A DNA stretch of 64,000 bases from Gemmobacter aquarius. GTDB lineage: Bacteria > Pseudomonadota > Alphaproteobacteria > Rhodobacterales > Rhodobacteraceae. The stretch covers positions 1,352,001 through 1,416,000 of the forward strand of contig NZ_CP028918.1 of assembly GCF_003060865.1 (NCBI RefSeq), given 5' to 3'. The position numbers and the translations under genes are program-made. The notes below the pieces were generated by a model. The model ran no database searches. It worked only from the letters and a program-made list of their open reading frames with translations, and was not told the DNA's origin. This document shows positions 1-7,931 of the stretch, piece by piece. How positions within the stretch are numbered: the stretch's first letter is position 1; each line of letters begins with the position of its first letter.

Positions 1-1921
1 CGATTTCGGCTGGGACTGGAACGTGGCGCTGGCGCCGTTCGGCATCTGGGGGCGGATCGGGATCGAGCCTTGCGGGCCGCGCATCGCCGATGTGGTTGTG
101 GTGCAGCGGCACGGGGTTGGCGTGGCCGAGGTTGCGGTCGAGGTGCGTGCCGAGGGAGTGGCAGAGGGCGAGGTTGTCACGGCTGCCCTGTGCGGGGTGA
201 CGGGGGCGGGCACCATAGCGGGCGGCGTGGCGCGGGTGGTGCTGGCGATTGCCGAGCCTGTGCTGTGGTGGCCCGCGGGTCTGGGCGCGCAGGTGTTGCA
301 TGATCTGGTGGTGACGGCGGGGGCTGCGCGGGCGGTGCGACGGGTGGGCTTGCGCGACATGGCGCTGCTGTCCGAGCCTGACGCGGCGGGGCGGTCGTTC
401 GGGTTTAGGGTCAACGGGCAGGCGGTCTTTGCGCGGGGGGCGAACTGGATACCGGCGGATGCGCTGGCGGGTCGGATTACGGTTGAGGGCGTGCGCGATC
501 TGCTGCAATCGGCGGTGGATGCCAATATGAACATGATCCGCGTCTGGGGTGGCGGGCGCTACGAGCCGGACTGGTTTTACGACCTCTGCGACGAGATGGG
601 GCTGATGGTCTGGCAGGATTTCATGTTCGCCTGCCATCTTTACCCCTCGACCCCCGAATTTCTGGCCGAGGTCGATGCCGAGGTGCGCGATGTGGTGGCG
701 CGGATCAACCATCACGCCTGCATCGCGCTGTGGTGTGGCGACAACGAATTGGTCGGCGCGCTGGGCTGGTTCGAGGCAAGCCGCAAGGACCGCGACCGTT
801 ATCTGGTCAGCTATGACCGGCTGAACCGGACGGTCGAGGCGGCGCTGAAGGCGGTGTTGCCAGATGCGGCGTGGTGGCCGAGTTCGCCTTCGGCGGGGCC
901 GCTGGCCTTTGGCGATGCGTGGCATGACGACAGTTCGGGCGACATGCATTTCTGGAGCGTCTGGCACGAGGGGCGCGATTTCGACCATTACCGCGAGGTG
1001 CGGCCGCGGTTCTGTTCGGAATTCGGCTTTCAATCCTATCCGTCGATGCAGGTGATCCGGCGCTTTGCGGAGCCTTCGGATTTCAACATCGCCGCCCCCG
1101 TGATGGAGAGCCACCAGAAGAACGCGGGCGGCAATGCGCGGATTGCCGAGACGATGTTCCGGTATTTCCGCTTTCCGGTGGATTTTGCCAGTTTCGTTTA
1201 CCTGTCACAGGTGCAGCAGGGGCTGGCGATCAAGACGGCGGTGACGGCATGGCGGGGGATCAAGCCGCAGTGTCAGGGCACGCTGTACTGGCAGTTGAAC
1301 GACACATGGCCGGTGTGTTCGTGGTCGTCGCTCGACCACGGGGGCGGGTGGAAACTGCTGCACCACATGGCCAAGGGGTTTTATGCGCCAGTGACGGTGG
1401 TCTGCATCCCGCAAGGCGAGGCGCTGGTGCTGCGCGGGGTGAATGACGGGCGCGACGCGGTGCGGCTGCGGGTTACCGCGCGGGCGGCGGCGATGGACGG
1501 GACGGTGCGCGATCTGGGGGCAGGCGAGGGGGTGGTGCCGGTCGACCGTGCGGTGGACCTGTGCCGCGTGGTGCGGGGCGATCTGCGGGCGGAGGAGGTG
1601 CTGGTGTTCGACTGGGAGGGCGATGCTGCAGGGAGCGATGTTTTTGCGCCCTTGCCGTGGAAGGCCTATGACTTGCGGCCATCGGGCGTGACGCTTGCGG
1701 TTTCGGGTGGGGCAGGCGACTGGCGTTTGCGGCTGGAGGTTGCGGCGCTGGCGCCCTTTGTTGCGGTCGAGGCGGATGTGGCGGGGCGGTTCAGCGCGAA
1801 TGCGGTGACGATGGTGCCGGGGGTTCCGGTCGAGATCGGCTTTGACTGCGATCCGGGCGTGGTGCCGGAATTCGTGCTGCGCGATCTTCATGCGGCGACC
1901 TATGGGCCGGGTGCGGGATGA
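1..1921 (+). CDS. beta-mannosidase (glycoside hydrolase family 2), 5' end missing
   Basis: Glycoside hydrolase of family 2, beta-mannosidase type, which removes terminal beta-mannose from oligosaccharides. The frame is open from the first base, so the N-terminal sugar-binding domain is cut by the window edge. The visible part has the central Ig-like domain and then the TIM barrel with the signature GRYEPDWFYDLCDEMGLMVW. The acid/base glutamate lies in WCGDNE (codon at 746-748) and the nucleophile glutamate in FCSEFGF (codon at 1018-1020). The motif YWQLNDTWPVCSW near 1280-1320 is typical of the beta-mannosidase branch. No signal peptide can be judged. A GntR regulator follows 104 bases downstream on the same strand. 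Family assignment is firm; the exact substrate is inferred. Confidence 0.9.
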   Translation, partial: DFGWDWNVALAPFGIWGRIGIEPCGPRIADVVVVQRHGVGVAEVAVEVRAEGVAEGEVVTAALCGVTGAGTIAGGVARVVLAIAEPVLWWPAGLGAQVLHDLVVTAGAARAVRRVGLRDMALLSEPDAAGRSFGFRVNGQAVFARGANWIPADALAGRITVEGVRDLLQSAVDANMNMIRVWGGGRYEPDWFYDLCDEMGLMVWQDFMFACHLYPSTPEFLAEVDAEVRDVVARINHHACIALWCGDNELVGALGWFEASRKDRDRYLVSYDRLNRTVEAALKAVLPDAAWWPSSPSAGPLAFGDAWHDDSSGDMHFWSVWHEGRDFDHYREVRPRFCSEFGFQSYPSMQVIRRFAEPSDFNIAAPVMESHQKNAGGNARIAETMFRYFRFPVDFASFVYLSQVQQGLAIKTAVTAWRGIKPQCQGTLYWQLNDTWPVCSWSSLDHGGGWKLLHHMAKGFYAPVTVVCIPQGEALVLRGVNDGRDAVRLRVTARAAAMDGTVRDLGAGEGVVPVDRAVDLCRVVRGDLRAEEVLVFDWEGDAAGSDVFAPLPWKAYDLRPSGVTLAVSGGAGDWRLRLEVAALAPFVAVEADVAGRFSANAVTMVPGVPVEIGFDCDPGVVPEFVLRDLHAATYGPGAG

Positions 1922-1967
1922 CCTTGGCGGGCCTGCGTCGATTTTGGTCTTGGCGGTCTTTGCCCGC

Positions 1968-1975
1968 TTGATCAA
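1968..1975. promoter_or_regulatory. TTGATCAA site upstream of the GntR gene
   Basis: An 8-bp perfect palindrome, TTGATCAA, sits 50 bases before the regulator start. The same core recurs twice before the aminotransferase gene at 2799-2841, suggesting that the regulator binds both its own promoter and that of the neighbouring gene. This is inference from repetition and placement only. Confidence 0.45.
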
Positions 1976-2025
1976 ATTGCCGGTCGCGGCGTAACCATTG
2001 GGGCCGAGGGAACGGGAAGGCCGGA

Positions 2026-2682
2026 ATGGACGAGGCGACGCAGAAGATACCGATCCACGAGGTCACCTATGGCCGGTTGCGGGATATGATCCTGTTCGGG
2101 CGGCTGGAGCCGGGGCAGGCGGTGACGATACAGGGTCTGGTGCGCGATCTCGATGCCGGAATGACGCCGGTGCGCGAGGCGATCCGGCGGATGACCGCCG
2201 AGGGGGCGCTGCTGCCGCAGGGTAACCGGCGGGTGGCGGTGCCGGAGTTGACGCCTGCGCTGCTGGAGCAGTTGGCTTTCGTGCGGCTGACGGTCGAGCC
2301 GAAGCTTGCGGAACTGGCGGTGGCGCATCTGACGCCCGCGCTGATCGACCGGCTGGAGGCGATCGACGACCGCGTGGACCGAGCGATCCGGGGGGGGCAT
2401 GTGAACGAGTATCTCGAAAGCAACCACGCCTTCCATTTCGCGCTTTACGAGGCGTCGGATGCGCCCTTGCTTGTCGATATCGCGCGGTCGCTGTGGCTGC
2501 GGTTCGGGCCGTCGCTGCGGGTGGTCTGTGCGCGCTTCGGCGCGTCAGCCCTGCCGGACCGGCATGAGGAGGCGCTGGCCGCGATGCGGGCGGGCGACGG
2601 GGCAGCGCTGGCGCGGGCGATTGCCAATGACATCGAACAGGGGATCGAGCAGATCAGGGCGGCGCAGGCGCAGGACGCCTGA
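2026..2682 (+). CDS. GntR family transcriptional regulator, FadR/FCD type
   Basis: DNA-binding repressor or activator of 218 residues. Residues about 10-75 form the winged helix-turn-helix, with the recognition-helix stretch MTPVREAIRRM typical of GntR proteins. Residues about 80-205 are an alpha-helical FCD effector domain that usually binds an organic acid through a metal ion. The gene lies between the mannosidase and the aminotransferase on the same strand. The TGATCA-centred palindromes before it and before the aminotransferase are probable operators, so its likely target is the aminotransferase at 2900. The effector is unknown. ATG at 2026 is used; no strong Shine-Dalgarno is seen. Confidence 0.88.
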   Translation: MDEATQKIPIHEVTYGRLRDMILFGRLEPGQAVTIQGLVRDLDAGMTPVREAIRRMTAEGALLPQGNRRVAVPELTPALLEQLAFVRLTVEPKLAELAVAHLTPALIDRLEAIDDRVDRAIRGGHVNEYLESNHAFHFALYEASDAPLLVDIARSLWLRFGPSLRVVCARFGASALPDRHEEALAAMRAGDGAALARAIANDIEQGIEQIRAAQAQDA

Positions 2683-2798
2683 GGCGGGGCGTGTTGGCAA
2701 GGATTTCCGGCCGCAGCGCGGGGTGAAAGCGCCGGGGGTTTCACCCCCGGACCCCCAGAGTATTTTCGCAAGGATGAAGAGGCTTTCGGTGGCTGTAG

Positions 2799-2841
2799 AA
2801 TTTGATCAAATTTCTTGAACGGCGCGGGATTTGATCATAAA
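2799..2841 (+). promoter_or_regulatory. probable promoter with two GntR operator sites before the aminotransferase
   Basis: AATTTGATCAAATT at 2799-2812 is a perfect 14-bp palindrome, and a second half-conserved copy, TTTGATCATAAA, lies at 2830-2841. Between them TTGAAC (2815-2820) can serve as a -35 box, with CATAAA (2836-2841) as a loose -10 box at a short 15-base spacing. Binding at either site would cover the promoter. The TGATCA core is shared with the site at 1968. Confidence 0.5.
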
Positions 2842-2899
2842 CTGGGAAAAGTGGTGGCGGGAGCGTCCTGCCACCTGATGATTCCGCGAGGTCGCCCCC

Positions 2900-4300
2900 A
2901 TGAACATGATCACCAACCATCTGCCCACGGCGGAGTTGCAGGCGCTGGATGCGGCGCATCACATGCACCCCTTTACCGATGCGACGGGGCTTGCGGCCAA
3001 GGGCGCGCGGGTGATCGTGCGGGGCAAGGGCGTATGGCTGAACGACAGCGACGGGAACCGCATCCTCGATGCGATGGCGGGGCTGTGGTGCGTGAACATC
3101 GGCTACGGGCGCAAGTCGCTGGCCGAGGTCGCGGCGCGGCAGATGGAGGAGTTGGCCTATTACAACACCTTTTTCCAGACGACCCATGTGCCCGCGATTG
3201 CCTTGGCGGCGAAGCTGGCGGAACTGGCACCGGGCGATCTGAACCATGTTTTCTTTGCCGGGTCGGGGTCGGAGGCGAATGACACCAACATCCGTCTGGT
3301 GCGGCGCTACTGGCAGGTGAAGGGTCAGCCTGAAAAGCGGGTGATCATCTCGCGCAAGAACGGCTATCACGGGTCGACCATGGGCGGTGGCTCGCTTGGC
3401 GGGATGGCACCGATCCATGCCCATGGCGGGATGATCGACGGGATCGTGCATATCGACCAGCCCTACTGGTGGGGCGAGGGCGGCGAGATGACGGAAGCCG
3501 AGTTCGGTCTGGAGCGGGCGCAGCAGCTGGAGGCAAAGATACTCGAGTTGGGGGTCGACACGGTTGCGGCCTTCATCGGCGAGCCGATCCAGGGGGCGGG
3601 GGGCGTGATCGTGCCGCCTGCGACCTATTGGCCGGAAATCCAGCGGATTTGCGACAAATACGGCATCCTGTTGATCGCGGACGAGGTGATTACCGGCTTC
3701 GGGCGGACGGGCAACTGGTTCGGCAGCCAGACATTCGGCATCAAGCCGCATATCATGACCATCGCCAAGGGGCTGTCGTCGGGCTATCAGCCCATCGGCG
3801 GGTCGATCGTCTGTGACGAGGTGGCGGCTGTGGTGGCGGAAGGTGGCGAGTTCTTCCATGGCTACACCTATAGCGGCCATCCGGTCGCGGCGGCGGTGGC
3901 GCTGGAGAATCTGCGCGTCTTGCAGGAAGAGCATATCGTCGAGCATGTGCGCGACGTGGCGCACCCTTACCTTGCCGAGCGCTGGGCCAAGCTGGCCGAT
4001 CACCCGCTGGTGGGCGAGGCCAAGCTGGTGGGTTTGATGGGGTCTATCGCGCTGACGCCGCATAAGGAAAGTCGTGCCAAGTTCGCGTCCGAGTCGGGCA
4101 CGGTGGGCTTGCGCTGCCGCGAACGGTGCTTTGCCAACAACCTGATCATGCGCCATGTCGGCGACCGGATGATCATTTCGCCGCCCTTGGTCATCACCCC
4201 CGACGAGATCGACACGCTGATCGCGCGGGCCACGCTGTCGCTGGATGAATGTTATGCCGGTTTGAAGGCGGACGGGATGCTGGTCGCCAAGGCTGGCTGA
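2900..4300 (+). CDS. class III pyridoxal-phosphate aminotransferase (omega-amino acid/amine:pyruvate type)
   Basis: Fold-type I, class III aminotransferase of 466 residues that moves an amino group from an omega-amino acid, polyamine or similar amine to pyruvate. Diagnostic features are AGSGSEAND (cofactor phosphate binding), the DEVITGFGRTG motif carrying the PLP-contacting aspartate, and the Schiff-base lysine about residue 290 in IAKGLSSGYQP. Length matches beta-alanine/putrescine:pyruvate transaminases; the exact amine cannot be told from sequence. It is preceded by palindromes probably bound by the GntR protein encoded at 2026 and followed by a strong intrinsic terminator. In this window rich in amine catabolism a catabolic role is plausible but inferred. 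Confidence 0.88.
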   Translation: MNMITNHLPTAELQALDAAHHMHPFTDATGLAAKGARVIVRGKGVWLNDSDGNRILDAMAGLWCVNIGYGRKSLAEVAARQMEELAYYNTFFQTTHVPAIALAAKLAELAPGDLNHVFFAGSGSEANDTNIRLVRRYWQVKGQPEKRVIISRKNGYHGSTMGGGSLGGMAPIHAHGGMIDGIVHIDQPYWWGEGGEMTEAEFGLERAQQLEAKILELGVDTVAAFIGEPIQGAGGVIVPPATYWPEIQRICDKYGILLIADEVITGFGRTGNWFGSQTFGIKPHIMTIAKGLSSGYQPIGGSIVCDEVAAVVAEGGEFFHGYTYSGHPVAAAVALENLRVLQEEHIVEHVRDVAHPYLAERWAKLADHPLVGEAKLVGLMGSIALTPHKESRAKFASESGTVGLRCRERCFANNLIMRHVGDRMIISPPLVITPDEIDTLIARATLSLDECYAGLKADGMLVAKAG

Positions 4301-4322
4301 GACGCTGCGATCTGACGAAAAG

Positions 4323-4358
4323 AAAAAGCCCGAAGGCATTGCGCCTTTGGGCTTTTTT
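4323..4358 (+). terminator. intrinsic terminator after the aminotransferase
   Basis: A 15-bp stem (4323-4337 with 4343-4357, one G-T pair), a 5-base loop and a closing T run. It lies 22 bases after the aminotransferase stop codon. Confidence 0.9.
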
Positions 4359-4440
4359 GCATTTCGGGTGGTGCGGGACCGCCGCTTTTTTGCGCCTTTG
4401 GTTGCAATCTGTTTCAAGAAAAACGCGAAAACGGTTTCGG

Positions 4441-4551
4441 GCAGTCCGGTCTAAGCGGGTTGGATGGTAAAGGCATGGCGCAGGCTTCGGTTTGCGGCAG
4501 GCTGGAGCCGCTGAAACCCGGCGGGACGACCGGGCAGGCTAACCGGACTGC
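4441..4551 (+). promoter_or_regulatory. structured leader, possible riboswitch, before the NCS2 purine permease
   Basis: The transcript leader can fold into a closed multi-branched structure. GCAGTCCGGT at 4441-4450 pairs perfectly with ACCGGACTGC at 4542-4551 as a long-range closing stem. Inside it are a 7-bp hairpin with a TTCG tetraloop (4479-4496) and a CCCGG/CCGGG hairpin (4517-4534). The structure ends 61 bases before a permease start codon, a usual place for a ligand-sensing leader. A purine or xanthine sensor would fit the gene, but I do not recognise the class from memory. Confidence 0.45.
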
Positions 4552-4612
4552 GTGCCAGAGGGGGGCCGCAGAGACGGCGCGAATAACAACGCCTCCTCGG
4601 GGAAAGGAATGA

Positions 4613-6103
4613 ATGATGAGTGATGCCGTGCATCCTGTGGATGAACGCCTGCCTGCGCCCAAGCTGTTCACGCTGGGGTTGCAACATGTGCTGGTGATGT
4701 ATGCGGGGGCGGTCGCCGTGCCCCTGATCGTGGGGCGGGCGCTAAAGCTCGACCCGGCCGATGTGGCTTTTCTGATTTCGGCGGACCTGTTCGTCTGCGG
4801 GTTGGTCACGCTGATCCAGTCAATGGGCGCTACGCAGTGGTTCGGGATCAAGCTGCCGGTGATGATGGGCGTGACCTTTGCCGCCGTGGGGCCGATGGTG
4901 GCCATGGCCAACGCGCAAGGCGGGGCCGAGGGGGCGCAGCTGATCTTTGGCGCGATCATGGCGGCGGGTGCGATCTCGATCCTGATTGCGCCCTTGGTCA
5001 GCCGGATGTTGCGGTTCTTTCCGCCTGTCGTCACCGGGACGATCATTCTGGTGATCGGGGTGAGCCTGATGCGGATCGGGATCAACTGGATCTTCGGCAA
5101 CCCCGTGGGGCCGACTGCGCCGCAGATCGTTGACCCTGCCCATGCCGACTGGCTGGCGGCGGTGACCGAAGGTGCGGCATCGGGCGCTATTGCGGGCCTG
5201 CCTGCGATGCCCGAGGGGCTGGCGCTGGCGGCCAAGGTGAACAATCCGGCCTATGCGCCCTTGGGCAATATGCTGGTGTCGGGGATTGTGCTGGTGTCGA
5301 TCCTGCTGATCGCGCGCTTCGGGCGGGGGTTCGTCGCCAATATCTCGGTTCTCTTGGGCATCGTCATCGGGGCGGTGATCGCGGTGGCGATGGGGTCGAT
5401 GGGCTTTGCCAAGGTGGCCGAGGCCAGTTGGTTCGGGCTGATCACGCCGTTCCATTTCGGCATGCCGCGCTTTGACCCCGTGATGATCGTCACCATGACG
5501 CTGGTGATGATCGTGGTGATGATCGAGTCGACCGGCATGTTCCTTGCGCTGGGCGATATGACGGGGCGCAAGGTCGATCAGCCTGCGCTGTCGGCGGGTC
5601 TGCGGACCGATGGTCTGGGCACGCTGATCGGCGGGATTTTCAACACTTTCCCCTATACCTCGTTCTCGCAGAACGTAGGCTTGGTGGGGGTGACGGGGAT
5701 CAAGTCGCGTTTTGTCTGCGTGGCGGGCGGGGTGATCCTGATCGTGCTGGGGCTGGTGCCGAAGATGGGGGCGCTGGTGGAATCGGTGCCGACCATGGTG
5801 CTGGGCGGTGCGGGGCTTGTGATGTTCGGGATGGTGGCTGCGACCGGTATCCGCATTCTGGCAGGCGTGGATTTCGCGCGGAACCGCAACAACCTGTTCA
5901 TCGTGGCCGTCAGCATCGGCTTCGGGATGATCCCGCTGGTGGCGCCGAACTTCAAGATGTGGATGCCGCATGAACTGCACCCGCTGGTCGAAAGCGGCAT
6001 CCTGCTGGCTTCGGTCGTGGCGGTGGCGCTGAACGCCTTCTTCAACGGGGCCAAGGGCAGCGTCGACGAGATCAAGGCGGCGGCGGCTTCGGCGGATCAC
6101 TGA
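4613..6103 (+). CDS. NCS2 family nucleobase:cation symporter (xanthine/uric acid permease type)
   Basis: Inner-membrane purine transporter of 496 residues with about 14 hydrophobic segments. The NCS2 signature SFSQNVGLVGVTGIKSRFV, near residues 347-365, follows the pattern of the YgfU/PucK/UapA branch for uric acid and xanthine rather than UraA for uracil. The stretch ESTGMFLALGDMTG is the usual helix 8 motif carrying the substrate-binding acidic residue. Two ATG codons (4613 and 4616) follow an AAGGA box; either can start. The structured leader upstream suggests ligand control, and a GC hairpin follows at 6123. The specific purine is inferred. Confidence 0.87.
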   Translation: MMSDAVHPVDERLPAPKLFTLGLQHVLVMYAGAVAVPLIVGRALKLDPADVAFLISADLFVCGLVTLIQSMGATQWFGIKLPVMMGVTFAAVGPMVAMANAQGGAEGAQLIFGAIMAAGAISILIAPLVSRMLRFFPPVVTGTIILVIGVSLMRIGINWIFGNPVGPTAPQIVDPAHADWLAAVTEGAASGAIAGLPAMPEGLALAAKVNNPAYAPLGNMLVSGIVLVSILLIARFGRGFVANISVLLGIVIGAVIAVAMGSMGFAKVAEASWFGLITPFHFGMPRFDPVMIVTMTLVMIVVMIESTGMFLALGDMTGRKVDQPALSAGLRTDGLGTLIGGIFNTFPYTSFSQNVGLVGVTGIKSRFVCVAGGVILIVLGLVPKMGALVESVPTMVLGGAGLVMFGMVAATGIRILAGVDFARNRNNLFIVAVSIGFGMIPLVAPNFKMWMPHELHPLVESGILLASVVAVALNAFFNGAKGSVDEIKAAAASADH

Positions 6104-6122
6104 GGTTTCGGCAAGTCGGGGG

Positions 6123-6150
6123 AAGGGCGGCGCCGCAGGGGGCCGCCCTT
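6123..6150. terminator. bidirectional hairpin between the convergent permease and DUF2938 genes
   Basis: AAGGGCGGC (6123-6131) pairs with GCCGCCCTT (6142-6150), a perfect 9-bp stem with flanking A/T. It lies in the 50-base gap between two convergent genes and can end transcription from both sides. Confidence 0.65.
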
Positions 6151-6153
6151 TGC

Positions 6154-6633
6154 CTATGCGAGGGCGAGGGCACCTGCCCAGAGGCCAAGCGCGAATGCTG
6201 TATGCGCGGCGATGTTCAGAAGCCGCGATTTCGCGGGGTTCGGGGTTTTTGAGGCCGCCCAGCCTGCGCCCATGCCGGGGGCGAGCAAGAACCAGCCTGC
6301 GGCGATGGTGGCCATGCCCATGGCGAAGGCGGGCAGGAAAGTGGGCTTTGCCGTCCACTCCGGTCCGGCGAGCAGCACAAGGGCGGCTGCGTAGACGATG
6401 CCCACGGCGTAATGCGCGGCCCAGCCGATGGCGCGTTCGTTCCTGACGGGGGGCGTGCGGGTGATGTCGCCGTGAAACAGGCGCCCGCGCGGCACATGGG
6501 CGAACCAGCGCCCGACGAGGCCCCAGTTGGGCAGGGACTGGCCCGTGGCGCGGTGCAGGGCAAGTGCCCACAGGTCCATTGCCAGCGTTCCGGCGATACC
6601 GATGGTCAGGCTTTGGAGGAGGAATTGGGACAT
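6154..6633 (-). CDS. DUF2938 family membrane protein
   Basis: A 159-residue inner-membrane protein of unknown function matching DUF2938. It starts MSQFLLQSLTIGIAGTLAMD, a first membrane helix, and has about four hydrophobic segments, a central HYAVGIVYAAALVLLAG helix and a Gly-rich SLLAPGMGAGWAASKTPNP-like loop. The frame stays open 77 codons upstream, but that part is proline- and arginine-rich shadow sequence, so the ATG at 6633 is chosen; a purine-rich stretch precedes it. It converges on the NCS2 permease gene. No function can be assigned. Confidence 0.75.
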   Translation of the reverse strand: MSQFLLQSLTIGIAGTLAMDLWALALHRATGQSLPNWGLVGRWFAHVPRGRLFHGDITRTPPVRNERAIGWAAHYAVGIVYAAALVLLAGPEWTAKPTFLPAFAMGMATIAAGWFLLAPGMGAGWAASKTPNPAKSRLLNIAAHTAFALGLWAGALALA

Positions 6634-6896
6634 GGGCGCGCTCTTTGGTTCCGGTCGGGTGGTGGTAGCGCGCTTTGCGGGGCGGGGGGAAGGGGGCGCG
6701 CAGGGTGCGGTCGGGGCTGGCGGGGTAAGACGAGTATTTGGGCAAGGGTGAAAAGGGGGGGTGTTGACCTTGATGGACGGGGTTGACGGCGGGGAGCGGG
6801 CGGCGGGGAGAGGGCGGCGGGCGCACTTGAGGTTTCCGGCCCGTTTGCCTACACCTGAAAGCAAGGGCTTTTGGCCAAGCAGGAAGGGACCGCGAC

Positions 6897-7931
6897 ATGC
6901 GCACGTATAACGATCTGGCCGAGACCATCGGCAACACGCCGCTTCTGAAGCTGAAGCGGGCGAGCGAGATCACGGGCTGCACGATTTTGGGGAAATGCGA
7001 GTTTCTGAACCCCGGCCAGTCGGTCAAGGACCGCGCGGCGCTTTACATCATCAAGGATGCGGTGGCGAAGGGCCTGCTGAAACCGGGCGGGACCATCGTC
7101 GAGGGGACGGCGGGCAATACCGGTATCGGGCTGGCGCTGGTCGGTGCGTCGATGGGGTTCAAGACGGTGATCGTGATCCCCGAGACGCAATCTCAGGAAA
7201 AGAAGGACATGCTGCGCTTGGCGGGGGCCGAATTGGTGCAGGTTCCGGCGGCTCCTTACAAGAACCCCAATAACTACGTGCGCTATTCGGGGCGTCTGGC
7301 CGAGGCTTTGGCGCGGACCGAACCCAATGGCGCGATCTGGGCCAACCAGTTCGACAATATCGCCAACCGCCAGTCGCATATCGAGACGACAGCGCCCGAA
7401 ATCTGGGAGCAGACCGGCGGCAAGGTCGACGGGTTCATCTGTGCCGTGGGTTCGGGGGGCACGCTTGCCGGGGTGGGGCTGGCCTTGCAGCCCAAGGGCG
7501 TGAAGATCGGTCTGGCCGATCCCGAGGGGGCTGCGCTGCATGCGTTCTACACGACCGGGGTGCTGGAAAGCCCCGGCACGTCGATCACCGAAGGGATCGG
7601 GCAGGGGCGGATCACGGCGAACCTCGAAGGGTTCAAGCCCGATTTCAGCTACCGGATTTCGGACGGCGAGGCGCTGCCTTTGGTGTTCGAGATGCTGGAG
7701 GACGAGGGGATTTGTCTGGGCGGATCGTCGGGGATCAACATTGCCGGTGCGATCCGCATGGCCAAGGATATGGGGCCGGGCCATACCATCGTGACGATCC
7801 TGTGCGATTACGGCAACCGCTACCAGTCGAAGCTGTATAACCCCACGTTCCTGAAGGAAAAGGGGCTGCCCGTGCCGGAATGGCTGGACCGTGCGCCCCG
7901 TGCCATCCCGACGGTGTTCGAGGACGCATGA
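6897..7931 (+). CDS. cysK: cysteine synthase A (O-acetylserine sulfhydrylase)
   Basis: PLP enzyme of the tryptophan synthase beta family (344 residues) joining sulfide to O-acetylserine to make cysteine in the cytoplasm. The Schiff-base lysine is K44 in NPGQSVKDRAA. GTAGNTGIGLALVG is the substrate-carboxylate loop, and AVGSGGTLAGVG binds the cofactor phosphate. At 344 residues it is longer than E. coli CysK (about 320) and resembles the long alphaproteobacterial form. An AGGAAGGGA Shine-Dalgarno lies before ATG 6897. The stop codon overlaps the start of the downstream channel gene (ATGA at 7928-7931), so the two are probably co-translated, although no functional link is known. Confidence 0.93.
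   Translation: MRTYNDLAETIGNTPLLKLKRASEITGCTILGKCEFLNPGQSVKDRAALYIIKDAVAKGLLKPGGTIVEGTAGNTGIGLALVGASMGFKTVIVIPETQSQEKKDMLRLAGAELVQVPAAPYKNPNNYVRYSGRLAEALARTEPNGAIWANQFDNIANRQSHIETTAPEIWEQTGGKVDGFICAVGSGGTLAGVGLALQPKGVKIGLADPEGAALHAFYTTGVLESPGTSITEGIGQGRITANLEGFKPDFSYRISDGEALPLVFEMLEDEGICLGGSSGINIAGAIRMAKDMGPGHTIVTILCDYGNRYQSKLYNPTFLKEKGLPVPEWLDRAPRAIPTVFEDA

Noticed and set aside
4517..4534. Guanidine-II (mini-ykkC) hairpin because of an ACGA in the loop
   Set aside because: The best stem leaves an 8-base loop, not an ACGR tetraloop, and the required second hairpin of the same type is absent.
4821..7027. Long open frame antisense to the NCS2 permease and beyond (735 codons)
   Set aside because: It is Arg/His/Pro rich with no domain, crosses two real genes in other frames and reflects the high G+C of third codon positions. 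Many similar long antisense frames (for example opposite the mechanosensitive channel gene and opposite soxA) were dropped for the same reason.
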